64,000 nucleotides of DNA from Comamonadaceae bacterium (GCA_027488735.1 JAIYBB010000012.1:124001-188000), one strand, 5' to 3'; shown: positions 43,172-54,970, counted from the first letter of the stretch. The notes: a model not told the origin generated them from the letters alone. Translations and numbers: made by a program.

Positions 43172-44101
43172 CTAATTAGCTTTAGTTAATTTGAAAGAAA
43201 CTTCGTATCGGTAGAAAGAGATATCCGGAGTCATTGCTAAAGCACGACGAATCCGAGTGTCATCGTCTAGAGCAATGATGACACCTTTCACGCTTTGATT
43301 CGGTTCAGCAAGCTCTTGCTTGACGTAGCCCATGTAGCGAAGCACCTGCCCTACTACTGCATCGCTTGCCCTACCCTTTTTCAACTCAACAACGAGCAAC
43401 TGAGATTTGTCTTTTTTGATAGCCAAGATGTCCATCGGGCCAGTGTCAGATTGGTACTGCTGACCAACAAGCTCACCATCCTCTTCGAAGATATCAAAAT
43501 CTTTACCTAATTCAGTTTGCTTCCAGTTCTGCACCAAGAAATCTTCAAGGTGCTTTTCAAGCGCGAATTCAGAAGGATCTTCAACTGTTGAATCCGTGGA
43601 AATGATTGGCGACTTATATTCACCAGCGATCAGCGACTCTAATTCTTGAGCGTAGCCTGTAATATTGCTGACCGTACCGATAGACCCAGTACTCTTCTTC
43701 AGCATGTCAGACATAGCTTCGCGCTCAACATGCTTAGCCATCCACCTAACATTACGTCGATGCGGCAATATCCCACCTGGGTGATAAAAGTAATTGCTTG
43801 AAATTTCGCCAACGTGATAAGTGCCAGATCCGTCGGGACAAAGGACGATGTCACCAAGTTTTATGCCCTTTGACACAGTCCAGAGAAATCCACAAGCCAG
43901 CCCTGCACCTACGTTGGTTTTGTCGGGATGATTTGACTTAAAGATATCGCGAAACTTAGCGTTGAAATCACGCCAATTTTCTGTCAGCTCGTTTGTTAGG
44001 TCTTGATTGACTTCAAAGTCAGTACCGATGAAGCCTTCAGAAAAACAGGTCTCAGCGTGAATTGACTTTCTGCCAAGCATTACACGGTAGTAGCTTTTCA
44101 T
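43172..44101 (-). CDS. Nuclease with NucS-like (DUF91) C-terminal domain
   Basis: A 309-residue protein. The last 110 residues form a PD-(D/E)xK nuclease domain like NucS/DUF91: GPMDILAIKKDKSQLLVVELKKG with the D...ExK set, then VGQVLRYMGYVKQEL. The N-terminal 170 residues contain KGIKLGDIVLCPDGSGTYHVGE and resemble domains that recognise modified DNA, but no family is certain. It is the last gene of the minus-strand restriction operon, 22 bases after res, and is probably an accessory or second effector nuclease. Confidence 0.7.
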   Translation of the reverse strand: MKSYYRVMLGRKSIHAETCFSEGFIGTDFEVNQDLTNELTENWRDFNAKFRDIFKSNHPDKTNVGAGLACGFLWTVSKGIKLGDIVLCPDGSGTYHVGEISSNYFYHPGGILPHRRNVRWMAKHVEREAMSDMLKKSTGSIGTVSNITGYAQELESLIAGEYKSPIISTDSTVEDPSEFALEKHLEDFLVQNWKQTELGKDFDIFEEDGELVGQQYQSDTGPMDILAIKKDKSQLLVVELKKGRASDAVVGQVLRYMGYVKQELAEPNQSVKGVIIALDDDTRIRRALAMTPDISFYRYEVSFKLTKAN

Positions 44102-44123
44102 AGTTTTAATCTTTCTGAACCAC

Positions 44124-47100
44124 TCACTTCACAAGCTCCATCAATTTCCCATATCCATCAACCACGTCGTATTTCACCTGGTCGGATGTGATCTTTGCAA
44201 AGAATCTTCGGGCGCATTCAATTTTGCTTTCTTCGATTTTCCTTAGATCCATACTGGACATTGACCCCTTGGTTTCGGCAATGAAGTAGACGTGCTTTAC
44301 CTTGCCTTCCTGAAAGGCGATAGCCCAGTCGGGGTTGTAGTTGCCAACAGGGGTAGGAATGAAGAACCCACGAGGCAGCTTAGCGTAGACAACCACCTCG
44401 GTGCTGGCATCCAGCTCTCGTACGAAATCACGTTCATTTTTGGAGTCGGTAAAAACGTAGTCGTAGATGTGGTGATTCGCCTTGACCGCCTTGCTGAAAT
44501 CTTCCTTGGGTTTGTCCTGTGTGAAGATGTCCATGGTGTGGGTGTCGCCCGTTGGGTCGTAGGCAATGTGCTCAACGATCACAGTCGCCTTCTGCTCGTT
44601 CATTAGACGTGCTGCCTTTTGCATAAAGTCTTCCGGGTTCGTTCGGTACTGACTGAATACGGCTTTGTTGATGCCCTGCAAAACACTGGCTACGGTTGCG
44701 CGGGTAAGTTGGGTCTCACCTGCCAGTCTGCCAATCAAGTCGTACTTAACTGCAGAATGGGCTGAGGCAGCTGAATAGTCTGTCGTGGACTCTGTGACTT
44801 TGAACGATTCACCCTGGCGAATACCGTCATAAGTAGCTGACTCCAGCTGCTCCCCAGCAATCACGGTGTATTGCATAGGGCTGACCTTTAGCTCGGCTTC
44901 TAGGGCTTTTACACACTTACCCACCAACTCAGGAGTTTCGAATTCGACGGTGTAAGCTGCTTTGCGGTTAATGCGGCTCCACAGAGCCTTAAATTCTGAC
45001 TTTTCAAAGTTGGCATTCAGTGGGTTTGTTTTTGCCTTGCGGTCATCCTCGGGCAGTGGCAATTTTGCATCGCTAAAAACACTGTCAATCAGAGTAAAAA
45101 CGGCATCAGCATACAGCTCCAACTCAGGTGGAAGCTCTGCAAGCGTTCCTTCTTTCTTTGCCTCGTGATATGCCTCGGCGATTTTGTCTTTGCTGTCGGT
45201 GTAGTCGTTTTTGAGCAGGTATTTGTAAATCTGCTTGGCCAGTTGCGGGGTCACTTCCACATCGCCCGCTGTGGTTTTCAAAACCTTAGCGGTGAAGTAA
45301 GACTCGTCTGCAACCCGTGGCCGCTCTGACAATCCTTCGCTGATGTCTCGCTGCAAGGCGGTTACGAAGTCCTTGTAGCTCTCGCTGGCAACAACGGTCA
45401 ACACGTTAACCTGGTGAACCGTGGCTGGGTTATCCATTCGATCGCCGTGCTGATTTACCGACAAACGCAGCCCGCGTCCGACTTCCTGGCGGCGGCTCAC
45501 AGTGTTATCGCTGTGTTTCAGCGTGCAGATCACAAACACATTGGGATTGTCCCAGCCTTCACGCAGCGCGGAATGCGAGAAGATAAATCGAACTGGCTCA
45601 TCAAACGAGAGCAACCGCTCTTTGTCTTTCAAAATCAAGTCATAGGCGTCAACGTCATCGGTTTCTGTGGATTTTTTCCCTGTCTCGGGATCGATCATCC
45701 GTTTGGTTTTCTTATCGATCGAGAAATAACCGTTGTGCGTCTTGGTTGTCGCAATGCCTTTGAGATATCGGTTGTAAGACGTGTCTTCCAATGTCTGCAC
45801 CTCGGCTAGTTGCAGGTTGTACTCTTCCTCAAACATTTGGGCGTACTCACCGGGCTGTTCGCCCGCTTCGTCATAACTTCTGTACTTGCTCACTGTGTCG
45901 ATGAAAAACAGCGACAACACTTTGATACCTTGAGAAAAAAGAGATTGCTCTTTTTCGAAGTGGGCTTTGATTGCCTCACGGATCTGAATGCGCCGCAAAG
46001 CTGGTTCGCTCACATCCCCAGTAGCCTCTCCAGCCGAAAGCTCTTGCCCATTGGTGAATGTCACCGTATTGGTCAACGCATTGATATCAGACACCACAAA
46101 GCCACGGTACTGTTCCAATTCGCCAGAAATATCGAAGAGGTTGTCATTGCGGGATAGTTTGCGCAGAACACGCTTGATGCCATTGTTTTGCTTAATTTCT
46201 AATTCAACCCGTGCAACGGGAGCACTGGTGGATACTTCAATCGACTCCAAATAGAGATATGCATTGGTGCCTGTGAGACCCTTGATCGAAATGCCGCGAA
46301 CAGCTATTTTTTTAACCAGCTTTTGGTTGTAGGCATCTAGTGCGTCCAGCCGGTGAATTTTGTTGTGAGTTGTCTTGTGGGTGGCCGAATAACGCAAGAC
46401 CGCCAAAGGCTTGAAGTTGGCTAGAGAATCCAAGGTCTTACCTCCCTCCATCTTCTGGGGTTCGTCCAAAAACAGGATTGGGCGGTTGGCACTGATCACA
46501 TCAATAGGCTTGCGAGATTGGAAGTCATCCAGCTCTTCGTAAATACGCCTTGCATCCTTACCCGTGGCATTGAATGCTTGCACATTGATCACCATGACGT
46601 TGATGCCTGAGTCGCTCGAAAAATTTTCAAGGTTATGCAATTGCTTTGAGTTGTAGATGAAGAATCGCGCGCGCTTCTTGTAATCATCCAAGAAGTGTTG
46701 AGCTGTTATCTCAAGAGATTTGTGCACTCCTTCGCGTATCGCAATGCTTGGCACAACCACAATAAATTTGCTCCATCCATACCGGGCATTGAGCTCGAAC
46801 ATGCTTTTCACATAGCAATACGTCTTGCCCGTGCCGGTCTCCATCTCGACATCTAGATTGATGTCGCAGACCTTGGTCTTGACCAGCGCTGCGGAGAGCG
46901 GTAGGTTTTGCCTGCGCTGCACAGCTTGTATGTTTTCCAGTACCTGACCAGGCGTCAACGCCAAATCTGCATTCTTGAATCCAGCTGTCTCAAACGCTGC
47001 AACTGCTTGGCCGCTGGCGTCCACGGAGCGGCCTGGATCCATACGATAGTTCAAGCCTTCTCGCTTGGGTTGTCCTGCAAAGCAATCTGCAACGGCTTCG

Positions 47101-47144
47101 ACTGCATTTGTTTGATAGCCCTGTTTTTTAAATTTAAGTTTCAT
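44124..47144 (-). CDS. Type III restriction enzyme, Res subunit
   Basis: A 1006-residue SF2 helicase-nuclease. Walker A is [15 protein letters not shown] about residue 105, the DExx box reads LFLDEPQKM as in type III Res, and helicase motif VI is in [15 protein letters not shown]. The C-terminal nuclease motif is NPDWAIAF followed by FIAETKGS (PD...ExK). With a Mod subunit it cuts unmodified DNA after ATP-driven translocation. ATG 47144 is preferred to a TTG three codons upstream. It follows mod copy 2 by 10 bases. Confidence 0.88.
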   Translation of the reverse strand: MKLKFKKQGYQTNAVEAVADCFAGQPKREGLNYRMDPGRSVDASGQAVAAFETAGFKNADLALTPGQVLENIQAVQRRQNLPLSAALVKTKVCDINLDVEMETGTGKTYCYVKSMFELNARYGWSKFIVVVPSIAIREGVHKSLEITAQHFLDDYKKRARFFIYNSKQLHNLENFSSDSGINVMVINVQAFNATGKDARRIYEELDDFQSRKPIDVISANRPILFLDEPQKMEGGKTLDSLANFKPLAVLRYSATHKTTHNKIHRLDALDAYNQKLVKKIAVRGISIKGLTGTNAYLYLESIEVSTSAPVARVELEIKQNNGIKRVLRKLSRNDNLFDISGELEQYRGFVVSDINALTNTVTFTNGQELSAGEATGDVSEPALRRIQIREAIKAHFEKEQSLFSQGIKVLSLFFIDTVSKYRSYDEAGEQPGEYAQMFEEEYNLQLAEVQTLEDTSYNRYLKGIATTKTHNGYFSIDKKTKRMIDPETGKKSTETDDVDAYDLILKDKERLLSFDEPVRFIFSHSALREGWDNPNVFVICTLKHSDNTVSRRQEVGRGLRLSVNQHGDRMDNPATVHQVNVLTVVASESYKDFVTALQRDISEGLSERPRVADESYFTAKVLKTTAGDVEVTPQLAKQIYKYLLKNDYTDSKDKIAEAYHEAKKEGTLAELPPELELYADAVFTLIDSVFSDAKLPLPEDDRKAKTNPLNANFEKSEFKALWSRINRKAAYTVEFETPELVGKCVKALEAELKVSPMQYTVIAGEQLESATYDGIRQGESFKVTESTTDYSAASAHSAVKYDLIGRLAGETQLTRATVASVLQGINKAVFSQYRTNPEDFMQKAARLMNEQKATVIVEHIAYDPTGDTHTMDIFTQDKPKEDFSKAVKANHHIYDYVFTDSKNERDFVRELDASTEVVVYAKLPRGFFIPTPVGNYNPDWAIAFQEGKVKHVYFIAETKGSMSSMDLRKIEESKIECARRFFAKITSDQVKYDVVDGYGKLMELVK

Positions 47145-47154
47145 CTTGTGCAAT

Positions 47155-49035
47155 TTAAATTGTTTTAATTTCAGTGGCTGGGCTTATCAACTTGAAGATT
47201 TGCTCAGCGTTAATCTTCACGCTGTCATTGGCAAAGCCTGAATCTCGGAAAACAGCTCTTAGTGGCTCCCGCTTGGCTAACGACTTGACGAATTCTTCGT
47301 TAATGTTTTGATCAAAGCAGGCGGCTAGAGCGTTGCCATCGACAAAGTAAACGGTTTTTTCAGCAATGATTTTTTGCGTGACAGGCAGCGCTAAGTCAAC
47401 TCCCCAATCCAGCAGAACTTGAAATAACAAGTCTTCGGCTGTTCGATCTTCGCGAATGTTGTTGATCTGGTCGGAGAGCAAGTCTTGTGATACAGCATCA
47501 GGTGTGTAGAACACCTCTTTCATGTTTGAGCTGTCAACTTTGAGTACTCGGAAACCGAAATCAATCTTTTCGATTCCCGGCTTATCAGCGAAGTCCTGCT
47601 TAATTTTCTTTCCAGCACGTCGGATTCGTTCCTTTCCTATTTCTGCAATGTTTGCGAAGCCAGCTCTACCTGGCTCAGTGTCTTCACCACAGACCTCTGG
47701 CAGTTGCACTAGGATAAATCTACGACTACCACCATCTTCCGCGTTCAGCTTCATTGCGGCGTGTGCCGTAGTAGCAGAGCCTGAAAAGAAATCGAGAACG
47801 ATTCCGTCGCGAGAGCTGCCAGCCTCCAAAACAAGTTTTATCAAGTCAATGGGCTTGGGGTTTTCAAAAGTTGCAAGGTTCCCGAAGATTTCGGTCATTT
47901 CTGAAGATGCTTCAGTGTTCAGCGGAGCAAAGTCCCAAAGAGTCGTCCATGTAACCCCATCCTTAACTTGAGACAGAAACCGTTTTAGCTTCGGTCTTCC
48001 TTCGTCGTCTTCCCCAAAATAGATTTCGTCGTTATCGATGAGTTCTTTTATCCGAGTCTCATTGAATCGCCAATTGCCATTCGACGATGGGTAATGTTGT
48101 TTACCAGTACGGGGGTTTGTAATCGGAAAGTAAAGTGAAGCAACGTATCGCCCACCCTTTACATTTCCCATCAAATCACCAGCAGCCCATGGCCCTTTTG
48201 GGTGATTGTCAGGATTCTTGTACCTTGCGACCTGATCGTCGCTGCGTTTTCGAAGATTGAACGCACTAAGTGACTGTTTGACATAGACCAGAATGTAGTC
48301 GTGTTGAGCACCTATTACACGGTCGTTTGGTGGAGTGCTGCGCTTCTTCCAGATGATCTGTGCTGCAAACATTTCCTCCCCAAAAACTTCATCACATAGC
48401 TTGCGTAGATTGACTATTTCACAGTCATCAATCGAAATAAAAATCACACCTTCATCGCTTAAAAGTGATCTTGCAAGCCTTAGGCGCGAATACATCATCG
48501 ACAGCCAATCGGAGTGAAACCGACCGTTTGACTCTGAATTGGCAACCATTCGATTGCCTACTTGGTCTTTTTGATTTGTGCGGGCCAAATAGGATTCGGT
48601 GTCTTCAGCGAAGTCATCTTCGTAAACAAAGTCTTTGCCCGTGTTGTAAGGCGGGTCAATGTAAATAACCTTGATCTTGTTTAGATAGGTTTCTTGCAAA
48701 AGTTTTAGCGCGTCAAGGTTGTCCCCCTCGATGAACAGATTTTTCGTTGTGTCAAAGTCAACGCTTTCTAAGCGATAAGGGCGCAGTGTCTTAGCTATAG
48801 GAGAGTTGGCAGTCAATAGAGCTTGGCGTTTGCCCGGCCAATTGAGTTGGTAACGTTCTTGAGGACCTTCTACAGTTTTTCCTGAGAGCTCTTGTCTCAA
48901 TTGGTCAAAGTCGATGGTGCGTGTTACAGCACCGTCAGCATCATGAGATTCCGCTACACAGTTAGGAAAAATTTGTGCCAACTTTTCGATGTTGGCTTGT
49001 GTAAGGTCAGGGCTGTGTAATTTCAGTTTTTCCAT
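47155..49035 (-). CDS. Type III DNA methyltransferase (Mod), copy 2
   Basis: A 626-residue beta-class N6-adenine methyltransferase. [10 protein letters not shown] comes first (about residue 127) and the SAM motif [11 protein letters not shown] later (about residue 390). Between them, residues 210-370 form the target-recognition region ([14 protein letters not shown] onward). N- and C-terminal thirds are almost the same as in copy 1 upstream; the recognition region differs. It starts 11 bases after the stop of copy 1. Either Mod could pair with the single Res. Confidence 0.88.
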   Translation of the reverse strand: MEKLKLHSPDLTQANIEKLAQIFPNCVAESHDADGAVTRTIDFDQLRQELSGKTVEGPQERYQLNWPGKRQALLTANSPIAKTLRPYRLESVDFDTTKNLFIEGDNLDALKLLQETYLNKIKVIYIDPPYNTGKDFVYEDDFAEDTESYLARTNQKDQVGNRMVANSESNGRFHSDWLSMMYSRLRLARSLLSDEGVIFISIDDCEIVNLRKLCDEVFGEEMFAAQIIWKKRSTPPNDRVIGAQHDYILVYVKQSLSAFNLRKRSDDQVARYKNPDNHPKGPWAAGDLMGNVKGGRYVASLYFPITNPRTGKQHYPSSNGNWRFNETRIKELIDNDEIYFGEDDEGRPKLKRFLSQVKDGVTWTTLWDFAPLNTEASSEMTEIFGNLATFENPKPIDLIKLVLEAGSSRDGIVLDFFSGSATTAHAAMKLNAEDGGSRRFILVQLPEVCGEDTEPGRAGFANIAEIGKERIRRAGKKIKQDFADKPGIEKIDFGFRVLKVDSSNMKEVFYTPDAVSQDLLSDQINNIREDRTAEDLLFQVLLDWGVDLALPVTQKIIAEKTVYFVDGNALAACFDQNINEEFVKSLAKREPLRAVFRDSGFANDSVKINAEQIFKLISPATEIKTI

Positions 49036-49046
49036 GATTTGAATCT

Positions 49047-51008
49047 TCAAATTGCTTTAACTTCAGTGCTTGGGCTAATCAACTTGAAGATTTGCTCAAC
49101 GTTAATCTTCACGCTGTCACTTGCAAAGCCTGAATCTCGGAAAACAGCTCTGAGTGGCTCCCGCTTGGCTAACAACTTGACGAACTCTTCACTGATACTT
49201 TCTTCAAAGCAAGCCGCTAGGGCGTTGCTATCAACAAAGTAAACGACGTTGTCAGCAATGATTTCCCTTGCGATGGGTAACGACAGGTCAACACCCCAAT
49301 CTAACAATACCTGGAACAACAGGTCTTCGGGCGAGCGGTCTTCACGGACGTTGTTGACCTGATCAGCAAGAAGGTCTTGAGATACTGCATCGGGTGCGTA
49401 GAACACCTCCTTCATGTTGGAGCTGTCAATTTTTAGGACTCGAAAGCCTATGTCTAAATCAGGATTCGTTATGCCACTTTCTGATTTTATTTTTCTGGCG
49501 GTGCGTCGAATCCTTTCTTTGCCAACTTCAGCAACTGTTTTGTATCCAGACTTAGATGCTTCACTTTTTTCGTCGCACTCTTCTGGAAGCTGAACCATCA
49601 CATACCTTCTTGTTGATCCAGTTTCTGCGTTTAATGCCATCACAGCATGAGCTGTTGTGCAAGACCCGGAAAAAAAATCCAAAACTGTGTCATCGCTATC
49701 AGAACCAACTTGTATCAGTGTTTTAATTAATTCAAGCGGTTTAGGAAAACTTGCAATTTTTCCTTCAAAAATAGCTTCAACTTCTGCAGTACCTCTTCGA
49801 CTGGTGAACTCACTGGCATCCAACAAAGACCTAACCAGCTTCTCTGTATGGCGCATTTTTTGAACAATCCGATAGTCACCACTTTCTGTCTTGTATCCGG
49901 TAATTTCTACGTTGAAATTTTCAGCCGACTTAGGCTTACCCCATCGCCAAACAAATTGAACTCCATTTTTCTCTGATTTTGGAGGGTAAATTTCGATGGA
50001 GCCCGGGATTTTTTCGAAACCAATTTTGTAAAAACAATCTGCTAATTCATTATTGTTTTGACTGAAACAATCAGTCTGTTTCTCAAGAGGGTAAAGATAA
50101 ATTGGATAAAACAAGTTCGGACGATTCTGCGAAGTAAACGCTTCATTACTGTTGTAAAGCGGGTGTACGTTGAAGCCCCCTTGTTTATCACTGAATCTAA
50201 ACTTTTTCTCTTTTACTTCAAGCTGATTTGTTTTTGCGAGTTCAATATCCTTGCAATAAAAATGTACATAATCATGCATTTTTGCAATGTGGCCATAATC
50301 CCGTCCATTTGGAGTTGAGTTAACAACAAAAGTTCCTATGAAATTTTTTGCTCCAAATATCTCATTCATTACTAGCAGTAAATTTTCACTTTCGCCATCA
50401 TCAATTGATACAAAAATAACCCCGTCATCTCTGAGTAAATTCCTTGCTAATTTTAGGCGTGAATAAATCATTGAGAGCCAATCGGAATGAAAGCGACCGT
50501 TCGTCTCCATATTCAAAACGAGGTTACGACCCGCTACATCCTTTTGATTCGAGCGTATCTTGTAAGTTCCAGAGTCCTGGCTGAAATCATCGTTATAGAT
50601 AAAGTCATTGCCCGTGTTGTAAGGCGGATCAATATAAATTAGCTTTACCTTGTTCAGATACGTCTCTTGAAGTAACTTCAAAGCATCGAGGTTGTCCCCC
50701 TCTATGAACAGGTTCTTAGTGGTGTCAAAGTCCACGCTTTCTTCGCGGCATGGTCGCAATGTCTTAGCAATGGGTGCATTCGCCGTCAACAGAGCCTCAC
50801 GTTTGCCAGGCCAATTGAGTTGATAGCGCTCCTGTGGTCCTTCTACTAACGAAGTTGATAGTTCTTGGCGTAATTGATCAAAGTCGATGCTGCGTTTAGT
50901 AATGCCATTGATATCACGAGTTTCCACAACACAATTTGGAAAAATTTGCGCCAGCTTTTCGATGTTGGCTTCTGTAATGTCAGGGCTATGTAGTTTGAGT
51001 TTTTCCAC
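49047..51008 (-). CDS. Type III DNA methyltransferase (Mod), copy 1
   Basis: A 653-residue beta-class methyltransferase. DPPYNTGNDF is at residues 127-136 and [11 protein letters not shown] about residue 420. The recognition region (about 210-400, VVNSTPNGRDYGHIAK onward) is AT-richer and unlike that of copy 2, while the flanks are nearly the same, so the two arose by duplication followed by replacement of one recognition region. The start is GTG with AAGAT upstream. It follows DUF4391 by 18 bases. Confidence 0.87.
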   Translation of the reverse strand: MEKLKLHSPDITEANIEKLAQIFPNCVVETRDINGITKRSIDFDQLRQELSTSLVEGPQERYQLNWPGKREALLTANAPIAKTLRPCREESVDFDTTKNLFIEGDNLDALKLLQETYLNKVKLIYIDPPYNTGNDFIYNDDFSQDSGTYKIRSNQKDVAGRNLVLNMETNGRFHSDWLSMIYSRLKLARNLLRDDGVIFVSIDDGESENLLLVMNEIFGAKNFIGTFVVNSTPNGRDYGHIAKMHDYVHFYCKDIELAKTNQLEVKEKKFRFSDKQGGFNVHPLYNSNEAFTSQNRPNLFYPIYLYPLEKQTDCFSQNNNELADCFYKIGFEKIPGSIEIYPPKSEKNGVQFVWRWGKPKSAENFNVEITGYKTESGDYRIVQKMRHTEKLVRSLLDASEFTSRRGTAEVEAIFEGKIASFPKPLELIKTLIQVGSDSDDTVLDFFSGSCTTAHAVMALNAETGSTRRYVMVQLPEECDEKSEASKSGYKTVAEVGKERIRRTARKIKSESGITNPDLDIGFRVLKIDSSNMKEVFYAPDAVSQDLLADQVNNVREDRSPEDLLFQVLLDWGVDLSLPIAREIIADNVVYFVDSNALAACFEESISEEFVKLLAKREPLRAVFRDSGFASDSVKINVEQIFKLISPSTEVKAI

Positions 51009-51026
51009 GATTTGATCTTTGGTTTT

Positions 51027-51704
51027 TTAATTCGTAAGATTTTCAAGTTCCTGCCGCATTTCACGCAATTGGGCATTTATTTCGACTTTGCGATTGAACT
51101 GCTTTTCTTTGGCGAGTTTGCTGATTAATTTTTGAACTTCGTTTTCTTTGATTCGTAGACGTTCAACTCGCGTCACTAAATCGGTAATGGTCTCGTTCTG
51201 TCGCAAGTTGAGTGGAATCAACCTTTGCAATATCTGCTCATAAAGAAGTCCCAAATCCAGTGCAAGAGGCATCGTTACTCTTGCTCCGTTGTCCGTCATC
51301 CATTGAGTAGAAAAATAGTCGCTCACAACCCAGCGACGGCTATCTGAATCATTGGGTCGTTTGAATGCCGCGACTACTTGTGTCTTTCCTTCAAAAGCCA
51401 ACTCAAAAATAATTGGGAATTGAATCGCACCATCGATGCAGCGAAGGACCTCGTGACTGAGCGCAGGCGTTTTGAGATGAATGCTAAATATTTGTAGCTC
51501 TGGCACTCCTGGCTTCGATGCCAAGTTGATCGTCTCCGGTGCCAGCTTGAACTGCCATACGATCTGCTCCACCTGCCGCACGAACATTTCACGAACAGCA
51601 GGTGTTGCGCCGCTGTGTTCGTAAATTTTGTTCTTCGGCAAGACACGCCCAAAGGCGGCCTGCTTGGGGTAGGTGATGAACGGTGACAACGTGGCTTGAT
51701 TCAT
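51027..51704 (-). CDS. DUF4391 protein
   Basis: A 225-residue protein of the DUF4391 family. Marks are FITYPKQAAFGRVLPKNKIY at the start, VEQIVWQFKLAPETINL, IQFPIIFELAFEG and a C-terminal coiled coil (VERLRIKENEVQKLI). The family occurs between a large helicase and type III Mod genes in many defence islands. No biochemical role is known. It overlaps the helicase stop by ATGA and precedes mod copy 1 by 18 bases. Confidence 0.85.
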   Translation of the reverse strand: MNQATLSPFITYPKQAAFGRVLPKNKIYEHSGATPAVREMFVRQVEQIVWQFKLAPETINLASKPGVPELQIFSIHLKTPALSHEVLRCIDGAIQFPIIFELAFEGKTQVVAAFKRPNDSDSRRWVVSDYFSTQWMTDNGARVTMPLALDLGLLYEQILQRLIPLNLRQNETITDLVTRVERLRIKENEVQKLISKLAKEKQFNRKVEINAQLREMRQELENLTN

Positions 51705-54700
51705 CCGGCATCCTGGATTACAAGAAAAGTTATCAACTCAAAATCGTCCAGCCCCGCGATTGTGTTGACTAGGGCGGTTGTCTTACCGCCACTGAAAAGA
51801 CTGTCCAGATCCTTCTCTTCCTTCACCTCGATCATTGAACGGATGGTCTTGCCCAACAGGTCTGAGTAAGCCTGCATCTTGCGGCCATCGGCCGTCTCTT
51901 CGTTGAACAGGCGGCAGACATCTGCAATTGGTTCTGATTGGCCTTTGCAACAGCTTCGAACCAAATCAAGAAGTCGCTTCACTTCGGTGTGATCACTGAT
52001 GACCTCTCCTGCCCTATTGATGTGAACGAGGTAATACGGATGCAGGCGATTGTGTTGGTTGACCGTGACGTTCGGGTTCAGGTTTCGCAACGTAAAGATC
52101 ACGCCCGGTTGCAAGCCCAGTTCCGGTTTTGCCGGAACAACTGCATGCATGCCGCTAGGCACATTGTTCAAGTCGCCGTTGGCTTTGACGTAATTGAGCA
52201 AGTCCATTCGAAAATCATTGAGTCCGAGGTCCGTGATCGATACACCCGTCTTGAGATCTTCAAGCTCGATCACTTCCTCTTGCAACCGCCGAAGTTGCTC
52301 TTTCCGATATGACACATCATTGGCTTGGGCGCTAAGGACGTTGTCGTCACCGGTTGCCGTGACGTCGGCAATCATCATCCGACTTTCAACTCGCTCTTTG
52401 AGGTTGATGTATTCGTCAAGTGAGATGTCGGGCCAGTAGTTGACAAGTTGAATGTTGGCGTTGATAGAACCAATGCGGTCAATTCGACCAAAGCGCTGAA
52501 TGATACGAACCGGGTTCCAATGAATGTCGTAATTAATTAGGTAATCGCAGTCCTGCAAATTCTGGCCTTCAGAAATGCAATCAGTGCCGATAAGCAGGTC
52601 AATCTCAGCAGGTTCACCGGGAAGCACGATGGCTTTCTCTTTTGATCGCGGAGAAAACAGCGTCAGAAGCTCCTGAAAGGCATAGGTCTTTTTCAGGGTG
52701 GATTTTGGAGCCGCGCTGCCGGTTACTTTTGCGCTATGCAGGTGCTGAACTTCCAACAACTCTGGTGCTAGATTGGCGTAAAGGTAGTCTGCGGTATCGG
52801 CAAAGGCCGTGAAAAGCAGAATTTTCTTGTTGCCCGGATTGATAGGGTTGGCCAGCTTGCCAAGGATCAAAGACTTTACATGCTGTAGTTTCGCATCGTC
52901 CGCAGGCGTGACCTTGTTCATAGAAATCAGCAGACCGTCGATGATTTCCATGTCCACTTGCAGCTCATGCTCCCAAGATGGAAGATCCATGTCACCCAAG
53001 CTAATCTTTACCTTGTTACCAATTTCGCTGTCACCAAGGTTTGGTAAGTCGTCTTCATCGGCATCCAGGTTCTCCATTTGGCTGGTCAGGTCATCAACAT
53101 TGACCGCTTCGCCTGTTATATTGAAAGCGCTTATCTTTGCCAACGTGTTTGCGTTGTTGTCCCGTAAAGAGGTCAATGTCAAACGAAACGACTGAATTGA
53201 ACTTTCCAAACGCTTAAGCAGGTTGGTCGTCATCAACGCTTGAAGGCTTTTTTCACGGTCAACCTGCTTCAACTTACCCTTGCCAGCAACTTCTGTGTCA
53301 TACAAATCCTCGTACTTACTTAGGCGGCTCGGGAGGATGTAGCTGATTGGTGCGTAAACCGCTAGTTTCAGCAAGGAGAGCTGAGCAAAAATCTCGTTGA
53401 AACTCATCACGTCAGTGCGTTGAGTTAAAGGCGAATGGAATGACAAGGGCTTGAGTCGTTCTGGGAACGGACCGATATCTTTTGTGTCGTAGAAGGTCTG
53501 AATGTGTTTGCGTGATCGAGCAATGGTGACACTGTCCAACAGTTCAAAGAAATCAAACTCCAATGTATCAAGAATCGCCTTTGCAGTTCGTTGCTCTGGA
53601 GGCAGTTTGGCCCAGGCATTGAAGCTGGCTTGGGCATTGCTGAAAATCTTCTCAACTGTTTTGCCTGTTCGCAGCTTCTTAGTTAGGTTCTCAGAATCAC
53701 CCTCATAGGCAAGAGCCAGTTGGTTTCGGAGGTCATTGAATCGGTTGTTTACTGGGGTAGCCGATAGCATCAAGACCTTCGTTTTTACACCGTCCCTGAT
53801 TACTCGGTTCATCAGTTTTTGATAGCGAGTTTCCTTTTCCTTGTAGGCATCGTTGTTACGGAAGTTGTGCGATTCGTCAATGACGACCAAGTCGTAATTG
53901 CCCCAATTAATTCGGTTCAACGGTGTGCCAAATGACTCGCCACTGGTTCGATTCAAGTCTGTGTGGCAAAGGACGTCGTAGTTGAAACGGTCCTTTGAAA
54001 AAATATTAGTCTTGAGGTTGCGGTTGTAATTCAACCAGTTATCTGCCAGCTTCTTAGGGCACAGTACCAGCACCGATTTGTTGCGAAGCTCGTAGTACTT
54101 GACCACTGCCAAGGCTGTGAAGGTTTTGCCAAGTCCCACACTGTCAGCCAGAATGCACCCGCTATAGGTCTCTAGCTTGTTGATGATGCCGGTGGCAGCA
54201 TCTTTTTGGTAGTTGAACAGCTTGTTCCAAATTAGTGTGTCCTGGTATCCAGTCAGATCGTTTGGAAGCACATCTTCATTCATGTCCTCAAGGAACTCTT
54301 TGAAGATGTTGTAGAGCATCAAGAAGTAAATGTGCTCGGGCGAATTCTCTTGATAGACGGTTGAAATGTGATCGCAGATCTGAGCTGTGACATCTTCAAG
54401 TTTTTCTGAGTCCACCCAGATTTGGTCAAAAAGGTTGATGTAGGTAGTCGTGAATGCGGCCTCATCCATCTTGTTGACCAGATTGGATACAGCATCGCCT
54501 TGTTGATAGCCAAGGTCCACAGCTGTAAAGCCGTGGAGGGGCATGTAGGCGGTAGAAGCCTCTTTTGCTTGCACACACGCGAACTGCTGCATGGGCGCTT
54601 TTGTTCGATTTGACTTGAACTTAGCCTTCCGGCGCATCCAATCGGCGCACTCTTTAGCGATAGCCCTTTGCGTCAACTTGTTGCGGAGCTGAATTTCAAA

Positions 54701-54970
54701 CTCGCTCCCGTACAAGTTCCGCTCTCGATCTGATTTTGGGATGTGAAACTCACGCCGCTCCTTTTGCACCTTGTCTGTGACCTCGTTTGCGACAAACGTA
54801 GGGGAGGTGAAGATAAAACTGAGCTCTTCAATCTTTTCTAGCTCGGACTTAAGCGCTTCGAAGGCATACATTGAAAAACATGAGGCAGCAATTTTTAGTC
54901 GCGCTTGAGGCTTAAGCGACTTCTTTAAGTCATCACCGAGCAACCGATTGATGTTGTCAATAAGTTCCAT
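51701..54970 (-). CDS. PLD-like/SNF2-type helicase of the restriction operon
   Basis: A 1089-residue SF2 ATPase. The N-terminal 200 residues resemble the phospholipase-D-like domain of helicases in defence systems (KIAASCFSMYAFEALKSEL start). The helicase core has Walker A DSVGLGKTFTALAVVKYY, the box VVIDESHNFRN, motif III MLSATPVNN, motif V LIGTDCISEGQNLQ and motif VI IIQRFGRIDRIGS, the SNF2/RapA style. It should move along DNA. It is the first enzyme gene after the WYL regulator, with TAATG overlap, and is coupled to DUF4391. Confidence 0.85.
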   Translation of the reverse strand: MELIDNINRLLGDDLKKSLKPQARLKIAASCFSMYAFEALKSELEKIEELSFIFTSPTFVANEVTDKVQKERREFHIPKSDRERNLYGSEFEIQLRNKLTQRAIAKECADWMRRKAKFKSNRTKAPMQQFACVQAKEASTAYMPLHGFTAVDLGYQQGDAVSNLVNKMDEAAFTTTYINLFDQIWVDSEKLEDVTAQICDHISTVYQENSPEHIYFLMLYNIFKEFLEDMNEDVLPNDLTGYQDTLIWNKLFNYQKDAATGIINKLETYSGCILADSVGLGKTFTALAVVKYYELRNKSVLVLCPKKLADNWLNYNRNLKTNIFSKDRFNYDVLCHTDLNRTSGESFGTPLNRINWGNYDLVVIDESHNFRNNDAYKEKETRYQKLMNRVIRDGVKTKVLMLSATPVNNRFNDLRNQLALAYEGDSENLTKKLRTGKTVEKIFSNAQASFNAWAKLPPEQRTAKAILDTLEFDFFELLDSVTIARSRKHIQTFYDTKDIGPFPERLKPLSFHSPLTQRTDVMSFNEIFAQLSLLKLAVYAPISYILPSRLSKYEDLYDTEVAGKGKLKQVDREKSLQALMTTNLLKRLESSIQSFRLTLTSLRDNNANTLAKISAFNITGEAVNVDDLTSQMENLDADEDDLPNLGDSEIGNKVKISLGDMDLPSWEHELQVDMEIIDGLLISMNKVTPADDAKLQHVKSLILGKLANPINPGNKKILLFTAFADTADYLYANLAPELLEVQHLHSAKVTGSAAPKSTLKKTYAFQELLTLFSPRSKEKAIVLPGEPAEIDLLIGTDCISEGQNLQDCDYLINYDIHWNPVRIIQRFGRIDRIGSINANIQLVNYWPDISLDEYINLKERVESRMMIADVTATGDDNVLSAQANDVSYRKEQLRRLQEEVIELEDLKTGVSITDLGLNDFRMDLLNYVKANGDLNNVPSGMHAVVPAKPELGLQPGVIFTLRNLNPNVTVNQHNRLHPYYLVHINRAGEVISDHTEVKRLLDLVRSCCKGQSEPIADVCRLFNEETADGRKMQAYSDLLGKTIRSMIEVKEEKDLDSLFSGGKTTALVNTIAGLDDFELITFLVIQDAG

